Positions 47,346-58,780 of a DNA stretch of 64,000 nucleotides are shown piece by piece. The position numbers and the translations under genes were made by a program. The stretch covers positions 67,932,648 to 67,996,647 of the forward strand of contig NC_062228.1 in the NCBI RefSeq assembly GCF_902686445.1, given 5' to 3'. The number at the start of each line of letters is the position of its first letter. Within the stretch, counting starts at the first letter, position 1. The DNA is from Sciurus carolinensis (lineage: Eukaryota; Chordata; Mammalia; Rodentia; Sciuridae). Below the pieces are notes generated by a model. It searched no databases, was not told the DNA's origin, and saw nothing but the letters and a program-made list of their open reading frames with translations.

Positions 47346-47535
47346 GCACACAGCTCTCCATCACTCTCACCTTCACCTGGGAGTTGGGGACTGAGGTTTG
47401 TGAAGCTCAGGTTTTTATTATGTTTTGTTTGAGCAGGTGGGCAGAAACTCATTGTCTCTTTCATGTGAGAGTATTTAGTTTAGGTAAGTATTACATTGTG
47501 GCTTGTCCTGATGGTGACACATTTACTCTCATTTT

Positions 47536-47553
47536 TTTATCTCCTGACTTTAG
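47536..47553 (+). promoter_or_regulatory. Predicted 3' splice site before the V1R coding exon
   Basis: A pyrimidine-rich tract (TTTTTTATCTCCTGACTTTAG) ends in AG at 47552-47553, 40 bases before the V1R ATG. V1R genes usually have non-coding 5' exons spliced to a single coding exon, which fits. The donor exon is not located. Confidence 0.55.
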
Positions 47554-47593
47554 GTTCTGCCCACACTCCAGTTGCTGATCTGATCCATTCAGC

Positions 47594-48499
47594 ATGGATA
47601 TGGGGTTTATTTTTCTCACTCAGACAGGAGTAGGATTCGTGGGAAATTTCTCCCTCCTTTGCCTCTATAACTTCACCTTGATCACCAGACGTCACTTCAG
47701 ACCCACAGATTTGATTCTCAATCAGCTGGTGCTGGCCAATTCCATTGTTCTTCTCTCTAAAGGAGTACCTCAGACTCTGGCAAGTTTGGGATGGAAACAT
47801 TTCCTGGATGATAGGATATGTAAGCTTGTCTTCTATTCTTACAGAGTGAGCACTGGTGTGTCCTTCAGCACCTTGTGCTTGTTCAATTGCTTCCAGGTCA
47901 TTAAGCTCAACCCCAGAATCTGTAGGTGGATCTCGCTCAAGATCAGATCCCTACAGTGCATCGGCTCCTGCTGTCTCCTCTGTTGGACCCTGCATCTCCT
48001 CATAAATTCATTTCTGCCTTTAGTAGTGAAAGGCCCATGGAATAAGGAGAATCTGAGTGCAGATGGGAGTCATGGCTACTGTTCCTGGTCAATAGGAGGA
48101 AGTCACAGCACCTTACATTCAATCTTATACTTTTCCCCTGACTTGATGAGTCTGGTCCTCATGGCCTGGGCCAGTGGCTCCATGGTCTTCCTCCTGCACA
48201 GGCACAAGCAACGAGTCCAGCATATTCACAGCCATGTCCGCAGTCCCAGACCTTCCCATGAGGCCAGGGCCACACGCACCATCCTGATCCTGACGAGCTC
48301 CTTTGTTTCCTTTTACTCCGTCTACACTGTACTGACCATGTGGATGACCCTAGCTGCAAACAGAGGCCAGTGGGTCGTGAGCAGCTCCGTGCTGGTGGCC
48401 TCATGTTTCCCAGCACTCAGCCCCTTTGTGCTCCTCATCAATGACAACCGGGTCTCTCAGTTCCTCTCTCACTGCCGAGTGAGGACAAATTGTGTCTAA
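47594..48499 (+). CDS. Vomeronasal type 1 receptor, intact, 301 aa
   Basis: Complete single-exon V1R: a Gi/Go-type GPCR of vomeronasal sensory neurons that detects pheromone-like cues. Approximate TM segments: 7-30, 44-66, 82-104, 122-146, 177-201, 229-252 and 261-284. V1R features: TM2 block RPTDLILNQLVLANSIVLLS, Cys76 (DDRICKLVFYSYRV), TM3 SFSTLCLFNCFQVIKLNP, extracellular loop 2 with glycosylation site Asn153 (NLS) and Cys163, basic loop HRHKQRVQHIHSHVRS, TM6 RTILILTSSFVSFYSVYTVL and the TM7 proline segment ASCFPALSPFVLL. Length is normal and there are no lesions. It is clearly related to, but well diverged from, the left-edge V1R and lies on the opposite strand. The start is the first ATG after a good splice acceptor. 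The ligand is unknown and the subfamily was not assigned. Confidence 0.95.
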   Translation: MDMGFIFLTQTGVGFVGNFSLLCLYNFTLITRRHFRPTDLILNQLVLANSIVLLSKGVPQTLASLGWKHFLDDRICKLVFYSYRVSTGVSFSTLCLFNCFQVIKLNPRICRWISLKIRSLQCIGSCCLLCWTLHLLINSFLPLVVKGPWNKENLSADGSHGYCSWSIGGSHSTLHSILYFSPDLMSLVLMAWASGSMVFLLHRHKQRVQHIHSHVRSPRPSHEARATRTILILTSSFVSFYSVYTVLTMWMTLAANRGQWVVSSSVLVASCFPALSPFVLLINDNRVSQFLSHCRVRTNCV

Positions 48500-48674
48500 T
48501 AATCCACTCACCTGGCAAGGGGTCTGTTCTCCTTGAGGTACTTGAATGTTCATGTCAGAATCTGCTCATATTGAAGAGCCCTCAGTTCAGACTGACTGAC
48601 CCTATGGCACAGATGTGGCAATATCTCCTCTAACCTCAGCCCCAGGCCAGACTAAGCACAGACATCATGCACGT

Positions 48675-48680
48675 AATAAA
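48675..48680 (+). terminator. Poly(A) signal for the intact V1R
   Basis: AATAAA about 175 bases after the V1R stop codon. It is the first such hexamer downstream; use is inferred. Confidence 0.45.
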
Positions 48681-49340
48681 CAGGGATCTGACCCTGTTTC
48701 TAATTAGGGAAATTTAGGATATTTTAAAATGTGTATTAGAGGAAATTGTTGAGATTACAGATAAGGAAATTCTTTCTTTGAAGTCTTATGAAAACTCACT
48801 GAAGACTTTTTGCCATTTTGTTGCTAGTGTTTCAGTATCATTTCTTTTTAAATAATTATTTTCCTTGGCAAATAATTATGTATATTTCAGAGATACAATG
48901 TGATGTTCTGATCTCTGTACACTTTATATAAAGAGTCAATCACCTACATGCCCAACATCTCAATAGCATCATTCATTTCTTGTGAGGATGTTAAAAATCT
49001 TTTGTTTCAAAAATCTTGAAATACACATTCCATTTTTATTAACTATGGTGATAAATAGTTTTCCAAAGAAGTTTTGAGCCAACATTTTTGGAAGAGGGAA
49101 ATGAACTGCATGATTGGTGTGAGGAAGTCAATTGCAGCTCACTGTGTGGGCTGATTCTCATGGGATTGGAATGCAGACAGATGTAGTGAGCAGGGAGTAG
49201 GGCCAGCGAAGGTTCTAGGCCTTCACCTAGAATAGCTGAGAAAATCTGAGTGGCTGTTTAAGGTGACAGACAGTGCAGGAATCCAATCAGGGTGATGGAA
49301 ATCCCAGACCTCCTCTCTCAGCAGTGCTCACTATGCTTTG

Positions 49341-49487
49341 TATGTTGGGGAGGTCTGCAATCCTGGCATCCTGACCAGTCGCCAGAGTGCCAGGTTCAAG
49401 CCAGGCTGGGCAACTCAGCCAGACCCTGTATCCAAATGAAAATTTAAAGAGCTGGGGGAGCAGCTCAGTGGTAGAGCACTGTGGTCA
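49341..49487 (+). mobile_element. B1-ID composite SINE
   Basis: A degraded B1 half (CCAGGTTCAAGCCAGGCTGG, CAGACCCTGTATC) is joined to an ID half (GCTGGGGGAGCAGCTCAGTG GTAGAGCAC). The 7SL-tRNA fusion is typical of squirrel-lineage rodents. Confidence 0.75.
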
Positions 49488-49489
49488 TA

Positions 49490-51585
49490 TATATATAATT
49501 AAAGTAGTTTCACTTGTTTCACTTGTTTCTGCTAATAACACCAAAAATTTGAAGGCTAGTTTTTTTCAAGTGCAGCGTGTGTTACTTAGTCCTTAAAAGC
49601 ACGATAAGTTTCTAATGGATAACGTTGAGTCTCTAAACTCTTACAAAATGTCTCTTGCTTATTTTAACCCACATGAGAATTCTCATGCACAAAATTACAT
49701 AGAATGAAAGCTGCTGTTTAAAGGTCTATCTGAAGAAGAGCAATCTCCTCTCTCTTAAAAATATAAAGACAATAAAAGAAAAAGATTCCATATTTAATAT
49801 TTTATACCTTTAAATTTATGAACAAACATCTGTAAATATAGTTATTGAAGTACCAAGAGTTTTTATTTAGTTAATATCAGAATTATGAACTTTTGTATCT
49901 TACACCATCATCACACCCATTTTTATGCATCATTTGTTTTTTATATAAAAACACATATTCTATGACTATTTCTTGTTTACTCTAAAGTAACAGTGTACAA
50001 GGGAAAATGTCATTCTTGTTACCCTATTTTACCAGATTTGAACTCGGTGTACAGTTTATTGCTTTGCATCTCACATTTCTGAAGTGCAGACAAGGATCTG
50101 CATTGAACAAGGACACACAAGCAAATCTCACCTGAGACCCCCAACCCAGGGCCCAGGACCTCCCTTCCTTGCTGCACCCTTGCTTGTATCACTTCCCAGT
50201 GTAAACAGAAAGCACCTGTGAAATACTTCCGACACCCCAGGTCTGACCAGGGAAACTAAGGGAAAGTCCCTGCCTAAGACACCACACCTATCATGGGTAT
50301 CTAAAACTCTGGAAGGAGCTTTGGCCATGCACAATCAGCACTATGGGCAAGTCCAGTGTCTTCCATCACCCTCACTCTGTCTAAGCCCCTCTGCACCAAG
50401 CTCACCCAGGCGGGGCTCAGGAGCGTCTGGGTAACACTCTGGTCTGTCCACTGCACCCTGCAGCATGTATGGCCAGTACCATGCCTTCCCTGCATCTCCT
50501 CAACTGGTGTCCCTGTCCTAGCACAATGGGACATTGCCTGTCACCCAGGTCCCACGACACTGAGTGTTCATCTGAGGGGAGACTCCTATTGCCTGGTCTG
50601 TTTGTCTTGGTCATTTCCTTTCTAATCCAGCATTCCTGAACACTGTGTTGATCCTTCTGAAGGGATTCTGTCTGCTCTTACATCTAAACCCTTTTCCACC
50701 TTCAGTTCAGAGAATACATCTTGAAAAGCATTTATAAATTGCTTCAGGAATCCCACTACCCCCAGGACACTGTTCCTTCCTGTGGGTGCATTTATGTCCT
50801 CCTGGGAAAGCTTCAGACTTCATGCCCTTCCTTACACAGGTGCCACTACCAACATGGGGCCAGTGAGCCTAGTAGTCCCATTCGCTCGTCAGCACTTGGT
50901 TTTTCCTGTTCCTGCAATATTTTGTTGGCACTCCAAGGGGAGCATTGCAGCCTTGCTGTAGTCCCTGACCTCCTGCACCTTCCACACCCTCCACATCTGA
51001 TGCACCAGGTGGTCAGAGTGGGAAGGGGATGCCCAGGTCACACCCTTTAGTGGGGATTCCTCAGAAGAGGCAGAGTAAGGGTTGGGATACAATGGTGTGG
51101 TTTCCTGGTCTCTGGGGTTGGAGGCTGTCTCTGGTTATCTAACAGAATGCTCATTCAGAGCAGAACCATATTGGATGTACAGAGTCATGACATGGATCTC
51201 CAGTTGGCATCTGAAAGGCATCTCCTTGGGAGCTCACCTGCAGGAGATGAGAAAATCATCAACTGTGGTTGTTCCCCATTGTTAATGGGCAACAACAGCA
51301 GACTCTAAAAACAGCACACAGGAAACTATTGTGTCATGGTTATTTGGCACCATATTGGGGAATTTTTGAGGTGATGACTGTGGAGATTTTAAAGAGCAGG
51401 ACATAACTTCCCCACAGCAGAGAGAATAGTTTGCTTCTCAGGGCAAGGGAGAAACACAAAAGAAATAGACAGAGTCCTTCGTATCCATCCTTCAAATAAC
51501 TTTTGAAATCGTATAGCATTAGCCAGGAAAATAGAGGTGAAAAGTGGGGACCTGCAATAGTGGAGCTTGGCAGAACTACGAAGGT
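49490..51585. other. Intergenic, nothing recognised
   Basis: AT-rich to about 50090, then GC-richer with short frames on both strands that lack recognisable domains. Confidence 0.5.
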
Positions 51586-51589
51586 CTAA

Positions 51590-51815
51590 AGTATGGGTTG
51601 AACTGGCCACACAGTGATCCCAGCTGCTCAGGAGACTGAGTAGGACCCATTCCAAGACATGCCTGACACCTTACCATTTAGATTCTGCCTCAAAACTAAA
51701 AATTAAATGTGCTGGGGATGCTGGGGATGTAGCTCAGTGGTAGAGCATCCCTCAGTTCATTCTCCAGTACCAAAAAAAAAAAAAAAGAAGAAGAAGAAGA
51801 AGAAAGAAAGAGTCT
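51590..51815 (+). mobile_element. B1-ID composite SINE with (GAA)n tail
   Basis: A B1 half (GATCCCAGCTGCTCAGGAGA) then an ID half (GCTGGGGATGTAGCTCAGTG, GTAGAGCATCCCTCAG) at 51711-51771, followed by an A-run and an AAG/GAA microsatellite. One ID-start phrase is duplicated (GCTGGGGAT twice). Confidence 0.85.
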
Positions 51816-54453
51816 GTAGACAGTTAATATCTACAGATCAAAATAAAAGAGTTGATGAGTTGACCAATGATGGAGACAGAAGTGTGATTTTCTGTGATTG
51901 CTGGTTTCTTGGGTCAAGGCACAGGTCCACACAGGTGTTCTGGAGGTGCATGGCCTGCTGATTGGTCAAGGCTCTACAATGATTGATGCTATTTTTGTGT
52001 AACCAAGAGGATGCAGAGGTCCTGGTGAGAGATGCAAGTGAAGAGTTTGTGATGGACACCTGAAAACTACCAGGGAGTGAGTGGTCACTCCCTGGGGACT
52101 GAGAGGCTGACACCATGAGCACGTGTGTCTGGAAGCACAGAGTTGTACCACTAATGCACTTGCCTTTCGTCCTGGGAGAGTGGGAGTAAGCCTCGGGCAG
52201 GGAGTACATCAGGATCCTGGGATAAGCAGGACCTAAAACCAATATCTCCTCAGTCTCAAAGGAAGAAAGTCAGAGCCTCATTCAGTACATCAGGGACACA
52301 GAGGGTTGTGGTGGGTTTTACCTGGAGTAGGGTCATCTGCTGGGAAAAAATCCTGCACTGGGGTGCTCTCCTCTGGGTATTGGACTTGGAGCATATCTCC
52401 AACGTGGACATACATCCAGGTGGTGGGCCTGGGGCACTGGGAATGTGGGTCTCAGGACTCACCTGGAAGATGGCTTACACAGAGGTTTGGACCTCTATTA
52501 GAAGCCAAGACAAACTCCCCAGTCAACATGGCAGGACTACTGGGTCCAGAAAGTGTGCAGCTGAACTTTACCTGTGTGATATTTTTAACTTTCTTCTGGA
52601 GGTTTAGGCTCAAACCAGTCATGTGTCAGAGGAGTAGCTATTTGGTCCATAGGATGTCCACCATAGTTGATCCCAGTACTCCAGAGTTCCTCCTTCTCTG
52701 GCCCTTAGGAGGTGGGGGCATGATAGAAAATGTATTAAGTTGAAAGCTGTAGAAAGATGTACACAAGTGTGTACATCTGCAGAGACTACACGACCAGAAC
52801 ACCCCAGGACTGTCGTACTTGGCACTTGTGGACAACAATTCTGATAATTGAAAACACATCTCAACTTTCCAAAAGGACTCAAACAGCCTGTGCATCCAAC
52901 GTATATCATGGTTTCTATGTGTATTTTTGTGTCTATGAGGAAGAGACTCCCACAGTCTTTTTCTTACTGGGGATATTTCAGATGATGTCCCATCAGTTTA
53001 TAATAAAGAATATGGGTCTACTTTTTGGCTGGATGCATTCAAAACTAGAATACCTGCCTGGAATTTGGCAAGTCTGTTGTTGCTTGGGTCCCTTTTGACT
53101 AGTGAACTGCTGTCTGGGGGTGGGAAGTAGCAATCTTCTACCAAGCTCTGTCACGTATGAGGTTAGCAACCCCACGTTCTCATTGCTGTTCACCCAGCTA
53201 ATCTCAGGGGACTTTGAAGCTAGAGAAGGTGTCCTGAGACAGGTTTGACCTCCCACAAACCAGGGCAATGGGCAAGAAACTGAGACCAGGGTAGGCCAGC
53301 CATTCCAGAGGTGTGGGTCTAAAGGTGCGGCCGGTGATGCTGCACTTGTGGCCTCTTGCCATGACTTACAGCCCTGCAGGGAGCTTGGATTCAGGGTCAC
53401 AGGCTCAGGATTCATGGGATACTCTGTTCTCCAGAGTCCAGTGTTGTGGCCAGGGATTGCTATTGCCATGGTATGTAGCATGAGGCCAAATACGGAAGAT
53501 GTTTTCCTCAACAGTGGCCAACACCAGTGGCCAGAGCCTCAAGGAGGAGGAAGGGGATGCTGTCAGTATCTACAGAGAAGAAGGCTCAGGGGTCACTGAC
53601 AGGTGCCTGTTGAACTTAGTTAAGAAAGATTTAAGAGTCACATTGGAGGGTGCCCTGTGAAGCTAGGTTGCTTTGTAGGTAGCGACATCATTGAAATCAT
53701 ATCTAAACACTTAATAAGGAGTATGTTGCCACCAGAACCCATAAGGAATGGGAAGATGCTGTACCTGTGTGCCTTCAGGAGCATGTGGACACACCTCCTT
53801 GGAGGATAGTATGTGGAACTCTTGATGTTCCCCGGTGGAGTCCTAAGGGAGTTGCGCTGCAGGACAGACACTGTCCAAACAAACCCTGGACAGAGCCCGG
53901 GGATCACAGAGCTGGAACATACCTACTGGTGTCGATTGGCTATATCAGTGACCAGGATCACTCCTGAGCTAAGGAAAGCAGTCATCACTGTTCTCTTTAG
54001 GAATGAGCAGGGCTCCATGGCGCACCTGCACCTGTCCTGCCTTTTTCTCCCTATTTTTCTGGCCTTGAAACCACCTGAGTAACAGTCTTTCTCTGTTCTT
54101 TGGAGTTGGTCACCTGCAGTCATGATTTCCAGTGTCTGCCTATGAGAGGGAGGAAGCCGGGTGCATCTGGCCAGTAGTTTGTCCCTGGGATGCTCCTGGG
54201 GAGAAGCTCCATGGGACAGCACATTTTCTCCTCTGGATATTTTTAGAAGAGATGTATCTTTAGGGAGGCAGCGTTCTGAGACTTCCCCCACCCTGGTCTT
54301 TTCAGATAAGCTCCTGCTTGCTCAGATGACCTCTGCCCCTGGCAGGACATCCCTTCCTAGGGCTTCTCAACCTTCCTGTTGTGGTTAATTAGCTTACAAG
54401 TAAAAACCTTTACTGTCTTGAATTAGGGAGTAGTTTAAGAATACACATGGGGA
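51816..54453. other. Intergenic, nothing recognised
   Basis: Several frames of 100-170 codons on either strand (for example 52993-53511 minus, 52306-52743 plus) show no known domain and overlap each other, as expected of GC-moderate non-coding DNA. Confidence 0.45.
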
Positions 54454-54567
54454 GGGGCTGGGGCTGTAGCTCAGTGGCAGAGTGCTTACCTAGCATGTGC
54501 GAGTCACTGGGTTTAATCCTCAGCACCACATAAAAATGAACTACTAGAAAAAAAAATTTAAAAAAAG
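54454..54567 (+). mobile_element. ID SINE
   Basis: GGGGCTGGGGCTGTAGCTCA, GTGGCAGAGTGCTTACCTAG, CATGTGCGAGTCACTGG, then an A-rich tail. A-box TGTAGCTCAGTGG at 54465-54477 and B-box GGGTTTAATCC at 54509-54519, the tRNA-derived pol III promoter. This form is especially common in squirrels. Confidence 0.92.
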
Positions 54568-54569
54568 AA

Positions 54570-57455
54570 TAGAGATGTGGAAAGCTTCATCCAGAATCTA
54601 TTCCCAGCCATAGCTCTGCATCCTCTGCTGCACAGGTTATGTCTTGATCAGAAAGTAGAGAACTGGATGACCTCACTCTTCATTGCCAATGGAGGCCTGC
54701 ATTCTCTCTTCCTCCCTTCTTCCCATTTCTGCCATATTTTATGGGCCTATGCTTGGCTGAGCTCTGAGATCTCAACATTGCCCTGGGACATACACCTAGC
54801 ACACAACTCCCTATTTGCCTCTGTGGCTTTGTACCTATAGGTTCAGCTGCTAAGCAGGGTCCTGTGAGTCTGCACTGCCTTCTGTAATGCTGCTTCTTAG
54901 AGAGTCCCTGCTTGACCAAGCAGGCCAAGCTCTCCACCCTCCTCTATATTGCATTTTTCCTTGTAAAATCTAATTTTAGTGTAGAAAGAAAGCCTGTGAA
55001 GTTCATAAGATGCTCTTCTGAAATATGTGATCATACTTAATATTGAAGGGATCCCTTATCCCCCAACACATCCAAGAATTGTCTGATCACCCTGTGGCAT
55101 TGTCCATAAAGAGAAGAGTGCAACAGATCTGCTTCCTGGTGTCATGTCCTGAGCTGCTTCTCTCTGCCACACCCTTCCACCATGATGCCCTGCCTCACTT
55201 GGGCCCAGAACTTTGGAGTCACCTGACCATGGACTGAACCTCTGACTCCTAAGAGAGTCTTCCAGGAGCCCCACAGTGGAGTGAATGTGGGCATATACAG
55301 ACCAGTGAGTGCCTGCCAGAGCACACAGGAGACCCAAACATGTCTGTGCATGAACACAAGGAGAAATGCCCTCAGAAAGTCAGAAGGAAACGATTTCTGT
55401 AGGGAGGCAGAAGGGAGGAGCTGGGGCACAGGCTTCATGGATCAAAGGCAGATGACCAGAAGAGCAAGGACTGTAAAAATGAGTACAATGGAAGTAACAC
55501 AGCTCAAGGCTTCTGGGGCCCATGGTCCTGGCAGTTCATTAGCAGGTGGTTTCCTCTGAAGTTCAGGGAAGAGCAGATGCAGGAGGGTCTCTACAGGCAC
55601 TGAGTTGGGGTTGAAGAGCCAGAGCTGAGCCTGCCCTGGACCCACAAATTCTAGCCTGTTTACCAATTTAGAGTTTAACTGGCAGTGGTAGCCGAAGTAT
55701 TTTAACTGTGGTTGTGGATTGATTTCATCTGTTTGATGACTTGATGGAATTGGCCACCTTTGCCTTGGAGTACTGAGGATCTCATATGCAGGATCCACCT
55801 TAGGAGGCATATCTCACTTCCAGCATGGCCACACACTGCACACTGATGATCTGGCTAACCACAGACCACAAGGGACAGTGGTCTACAAGCTATGTCACCT
55901 ACTGACACCACAGCCCTTATGACCAAATTGCCTGAGGGCACAGGAGTTGGAACGATTGGTTGTCATGCGAGGTGTGACTGCACATTAACTGAAATCCTGA
56001 TCATGCCATTGAGGGTCTCTAAGGTCAGCCTTGGGATAAGTTTGCTTATTTTTTTTCTATAGCTGTGAAGAAAAGGGGACTGTCCAGGCTGACAGCAGAG
56101 AACAAGCCTGCTCATTCAAGTACAAGTTCATTTAGAACTCATCAAATTGGATCAGAGGCATGAGGTCACATGGGCGGTGTGTCAAACACTGTCAGAGTGA
56201 GCCAGGAGCTCTTCAAACCTGCCAACTCCTGACCTAAATCATGGAGTAGTGGCACCGAAGTTGGTGGTATGTGGTGGCACATGCTGACCTGCACCTCAAT
56301 CCAGCACCTGGTGAGCCTGTCAGGCCAGCTACAGGCTCCTGACCCTGTCCCAGGATCAGCTCCACAGGAGCTTGCTGCCTGCTCTGTGCTGGAGAGGAGT
56401 GGAGCACCTCCCTTGCAGCTGGAGATCACAGGCTCAATCCCACACCACACACAGTTGCCTCTCTGCTGTCCCAGTGGTAGACAAGTCCGCTGACCTCATC
56501 TGACCCCTGCAGTGTTGTCATGCCTCTGAACCAACTCCCATCTTTGCTTAAAGCTCTGGATTTTGAAACCCTGCAGCCTGTGGACCCATCCCAGGCCTCT
56601 GGTAACCCCTACGTCTGTGTGTGCACATGTGTGTTCATAATCCTCTGCTCGCCTTCTGTGAGAGCCTTTCTAAACGTGCCCCACATCCCTGGGCCTTGGC
56701 TTCTGCAACTGTCTTCTTACATCTGCTGGCAGCCTTTGCTCTTTGATTTTGACAGAGCTCAGGACTGCACTCCATTCCTCTGCTTTCACAGATGAGCTCT
56801 GTCCTCGTGCAGAGTGACACTGCAGTTACAGGTGAAGTGACAGTCACTTCCAGCAAGGGGGATGGCCACAGATCCCATGCTTTATCCTGAGGCTCGCTTG
56901 TTGGGCAGACACTGCTGGCCAGCCTCTGCCTGCTGTCCTGCCAGCAAGTGCCCACTGGGTGAGCCGCTCTGCTTTCAAGTTAGTGACCTTCTCACCAGTG
57001 AGTTGCACCCACAAAATCCAGAAGGAACTCTTCTGTGCAAAGCATTCCTGCTTTGGGGGCTGGAGCAGCACACACTGTTTATTGGCTGGAGGACCCCTGT
57101 CCCCTCCTGCCACTCAGTGTCTCCCTCTGTCCTCCAGGTTGCCCTCTGTGTAATCTACCCCTCCTCCCTGACTCCTGCTGAACCAAACACCAGTCACCTC
57201 TCCAGACTAAATCCACAGCTCATGAATGCACCACTGAAACTCCACATCAAGTATGACCCATGAATGGGATCCTGATTAGAGCAAGTCATACTACATGTAT
57301 GAATTTGTCCAAGTACACGCTACTATCATGTAGGTCTGAGAGAACAAAGGCATCAGTATTCAGTTAAGAAATTGATAAAATATTCACAATGTTTAATATT
57401 AATTTTCTTACAATGGCAGAATTGACCCTAAAAGAGGAATCATTTTCTATTTTAT
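54570..57455. other. Intergenic, one candidate small ORF
   Basis: Apart from the frame at 55442-55810, listed separately, no gene or clear repeat is recognised. Confidence 0.45.
55442..55810 (-). CDS. Unrecognised 122-codon open frame with hydrophobic C-terminus
   Basis: I do not recognise this protein. The frame starts at an ATG two codons after an in-frame stop. Most of it is polar and Pro/Gln-rich (PQPQLKYFGYHCQLNSKLVN), and it ends in a membrane-like stretch (VTSIVLIFTVLALLVICL) directly before the stop, as a tail-anchored or truncated type I protein would. There is no signal peptide, no obvious exon context and no conservation evidence. It may be chance or a broken exon. Confidence 0.15.
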   Translation of the reverse strand: MPPKVDPAYEILSTPRQRWPIPSSHQTDEINPQPQLKYFGYHCQLNSKLVNRLEFVGPGQAQLWLFNPNSVPVETLLHLLFPELQRKPPANELPGPWAPEALSCVTSIVLIFTVLALLVICL

Positions 57456-57632
57456 AGGTACTGGGGACTGAACTGTGGGGTGCTCTCCCACTGAGCTCCC
57501 TCCCTAGACATTTTTATTTTTTACTTTGAGACAGGGTCCCACTAAGTTGCAGAGGCTGGACTCTGACTGGTAATCCTCCTTCCTCAGCCTACAGAGTGGG
57601 GATCTCAGATGGGCACCACTACTCCAAGCTCC
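57456..57632 (-). mobile_element. B1-ID composite SINE, reverse
   Basis: Reverse-complement ID half (GGTACTGGGGACTGAACTGT, CTCCCACTGAGCTCCCTCCC) then reverse B1 half (GAGACAGGGTCCCACTAAGT, AATCCTCCTTCCTCAGCCTA). Confidence 0.85.
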
Positions 57633-57639
57633 CAGTCTG

Positions 57640-57905
57640 TTTCTAGGACACTAGTGGGAGTTTTGTTCCGTGGATCTGTATTGTGACATCGGGTACTGCG
57701 GTGCCTCCATCATTGCCCTTTTAGTTCAAGATTGGTTTAGCTATGTGAGTCTTTATGCTTCGTTTGACTGTTAGGATTGTCTTTTCAGTTCGCTGAAGAA
57801 TTTCCTTGGTATTTTGTTGGAGATTGCATTGAATCCCTGTATTGTTTTGGGCGCATGATCATTTTAATAGTATTGATTGTGCCTATGACCATGGATGGTC
57901 TTTCT
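57640..57905 (-). mobile_element. Old L1 fragment, minus orientation
   Basis: Diverged reverse ORF2 sequence (GGTACTGCGGTGCCTCC, GATTGCATTGAATCCCTGTA, CATTTTAATAGTATTGATT). It abuts a plus-oriented L1 3' part. Confidence 0.6.
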
Positions 57906-57939
57906 GTCCTCTACTAAAGAAGGGCAGAAACTTTTAGTC

Positions 57940-58780
57940 AGCTCTTCTTCCAACACAGGATAATATACTGAACACATAAAGAACTAAAAACACATCACCA
58001 ATAAAATTTAAATCAACCAATGGTCAAACAACCTGAAAGCATTTCTCAAAAGACGTATCAAAGGCAATAATCACTTGAGAAATATTCAATATATTTAGCC
58101 AACAGAAAAATGGAAATTAAAACTACATTGAGATTCCATCCCACCCCAGTCGGAAAGGCTGCAACCAAGATTACAGAGAACAATAATTGCTGGTGAGATG
58201 AGGAATTTGTGGAAATGTAAATGAATGCACCCATACTGAAATCAGTGTGGAGGTTCCTCAAATACTAAGCAGAACTACCATATGATCAGCTAGGCACTGC
58301 TGGGCATGTACCTGAAGGACTACAGCCAGCATACCGTGGAGACAGGAGCACACCTGTGTCCAGTGTGTCAAAATTCACAGTAGCTGAGTCATGGACTCAG
58401 TCCAAGGTCCCATCAGCACATGAGTGGATTAAGACATTTTGGAACAAATACACAATGGAGTTTTATTCTGTCATAAATAATAACAAAATCATGTTATTTT
58501 CAGCATGATGTTGGAATTGAAGATCATCACATTAAGTAAAACAAGTGAGACTCACAAAGACATGTTTCCCACATTTTCCCTCATGGGGAGTCTAGAGATG
58601 GGGAAAGTTAACATGAATGTAACAGGGAGAATATTAGAGAAGAGGAAGGGGATCCCAGGCTGGTAAGGAAAAAGTCATGGAGGGTAACGGGGGTGGATAT
58701 GGTCCACATATGCACCAGTGTGTGGCATGAAACCCGTTATTCTCTGTGATTAAAGTGTATTAATAAGAAACAAGCATGTG
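57940..58780 (+). mobile_element. Old L1 3' fragment, plus orientation
   Basis: Diverged ORF2 C-terminus and 3' UTR (AACATTGAGATTCCATC-like, ATCAGTGTGGAGGTTCCTCA, ATACACAATGGAGTTTTATT). With the preceding minus piece this looks like a second, older 5'-inverted L1. Confidence 0.7.

Noticed and set aside
46379..47351. Three overlapping minus-strand open frames of 220-300 codons with repeated Cys/Gly-rich text
   Set aside because: They are translations of the 74-bp minisatellite; all three frames are open because the unit has no stop on that strand, and no start context or domain is present.
56250..56460. Possible degenerate B1 SINE (GTGGTGGCACATGC)
   Set aside because: Only one short phrase fits; the rest does not follow the B1 order.
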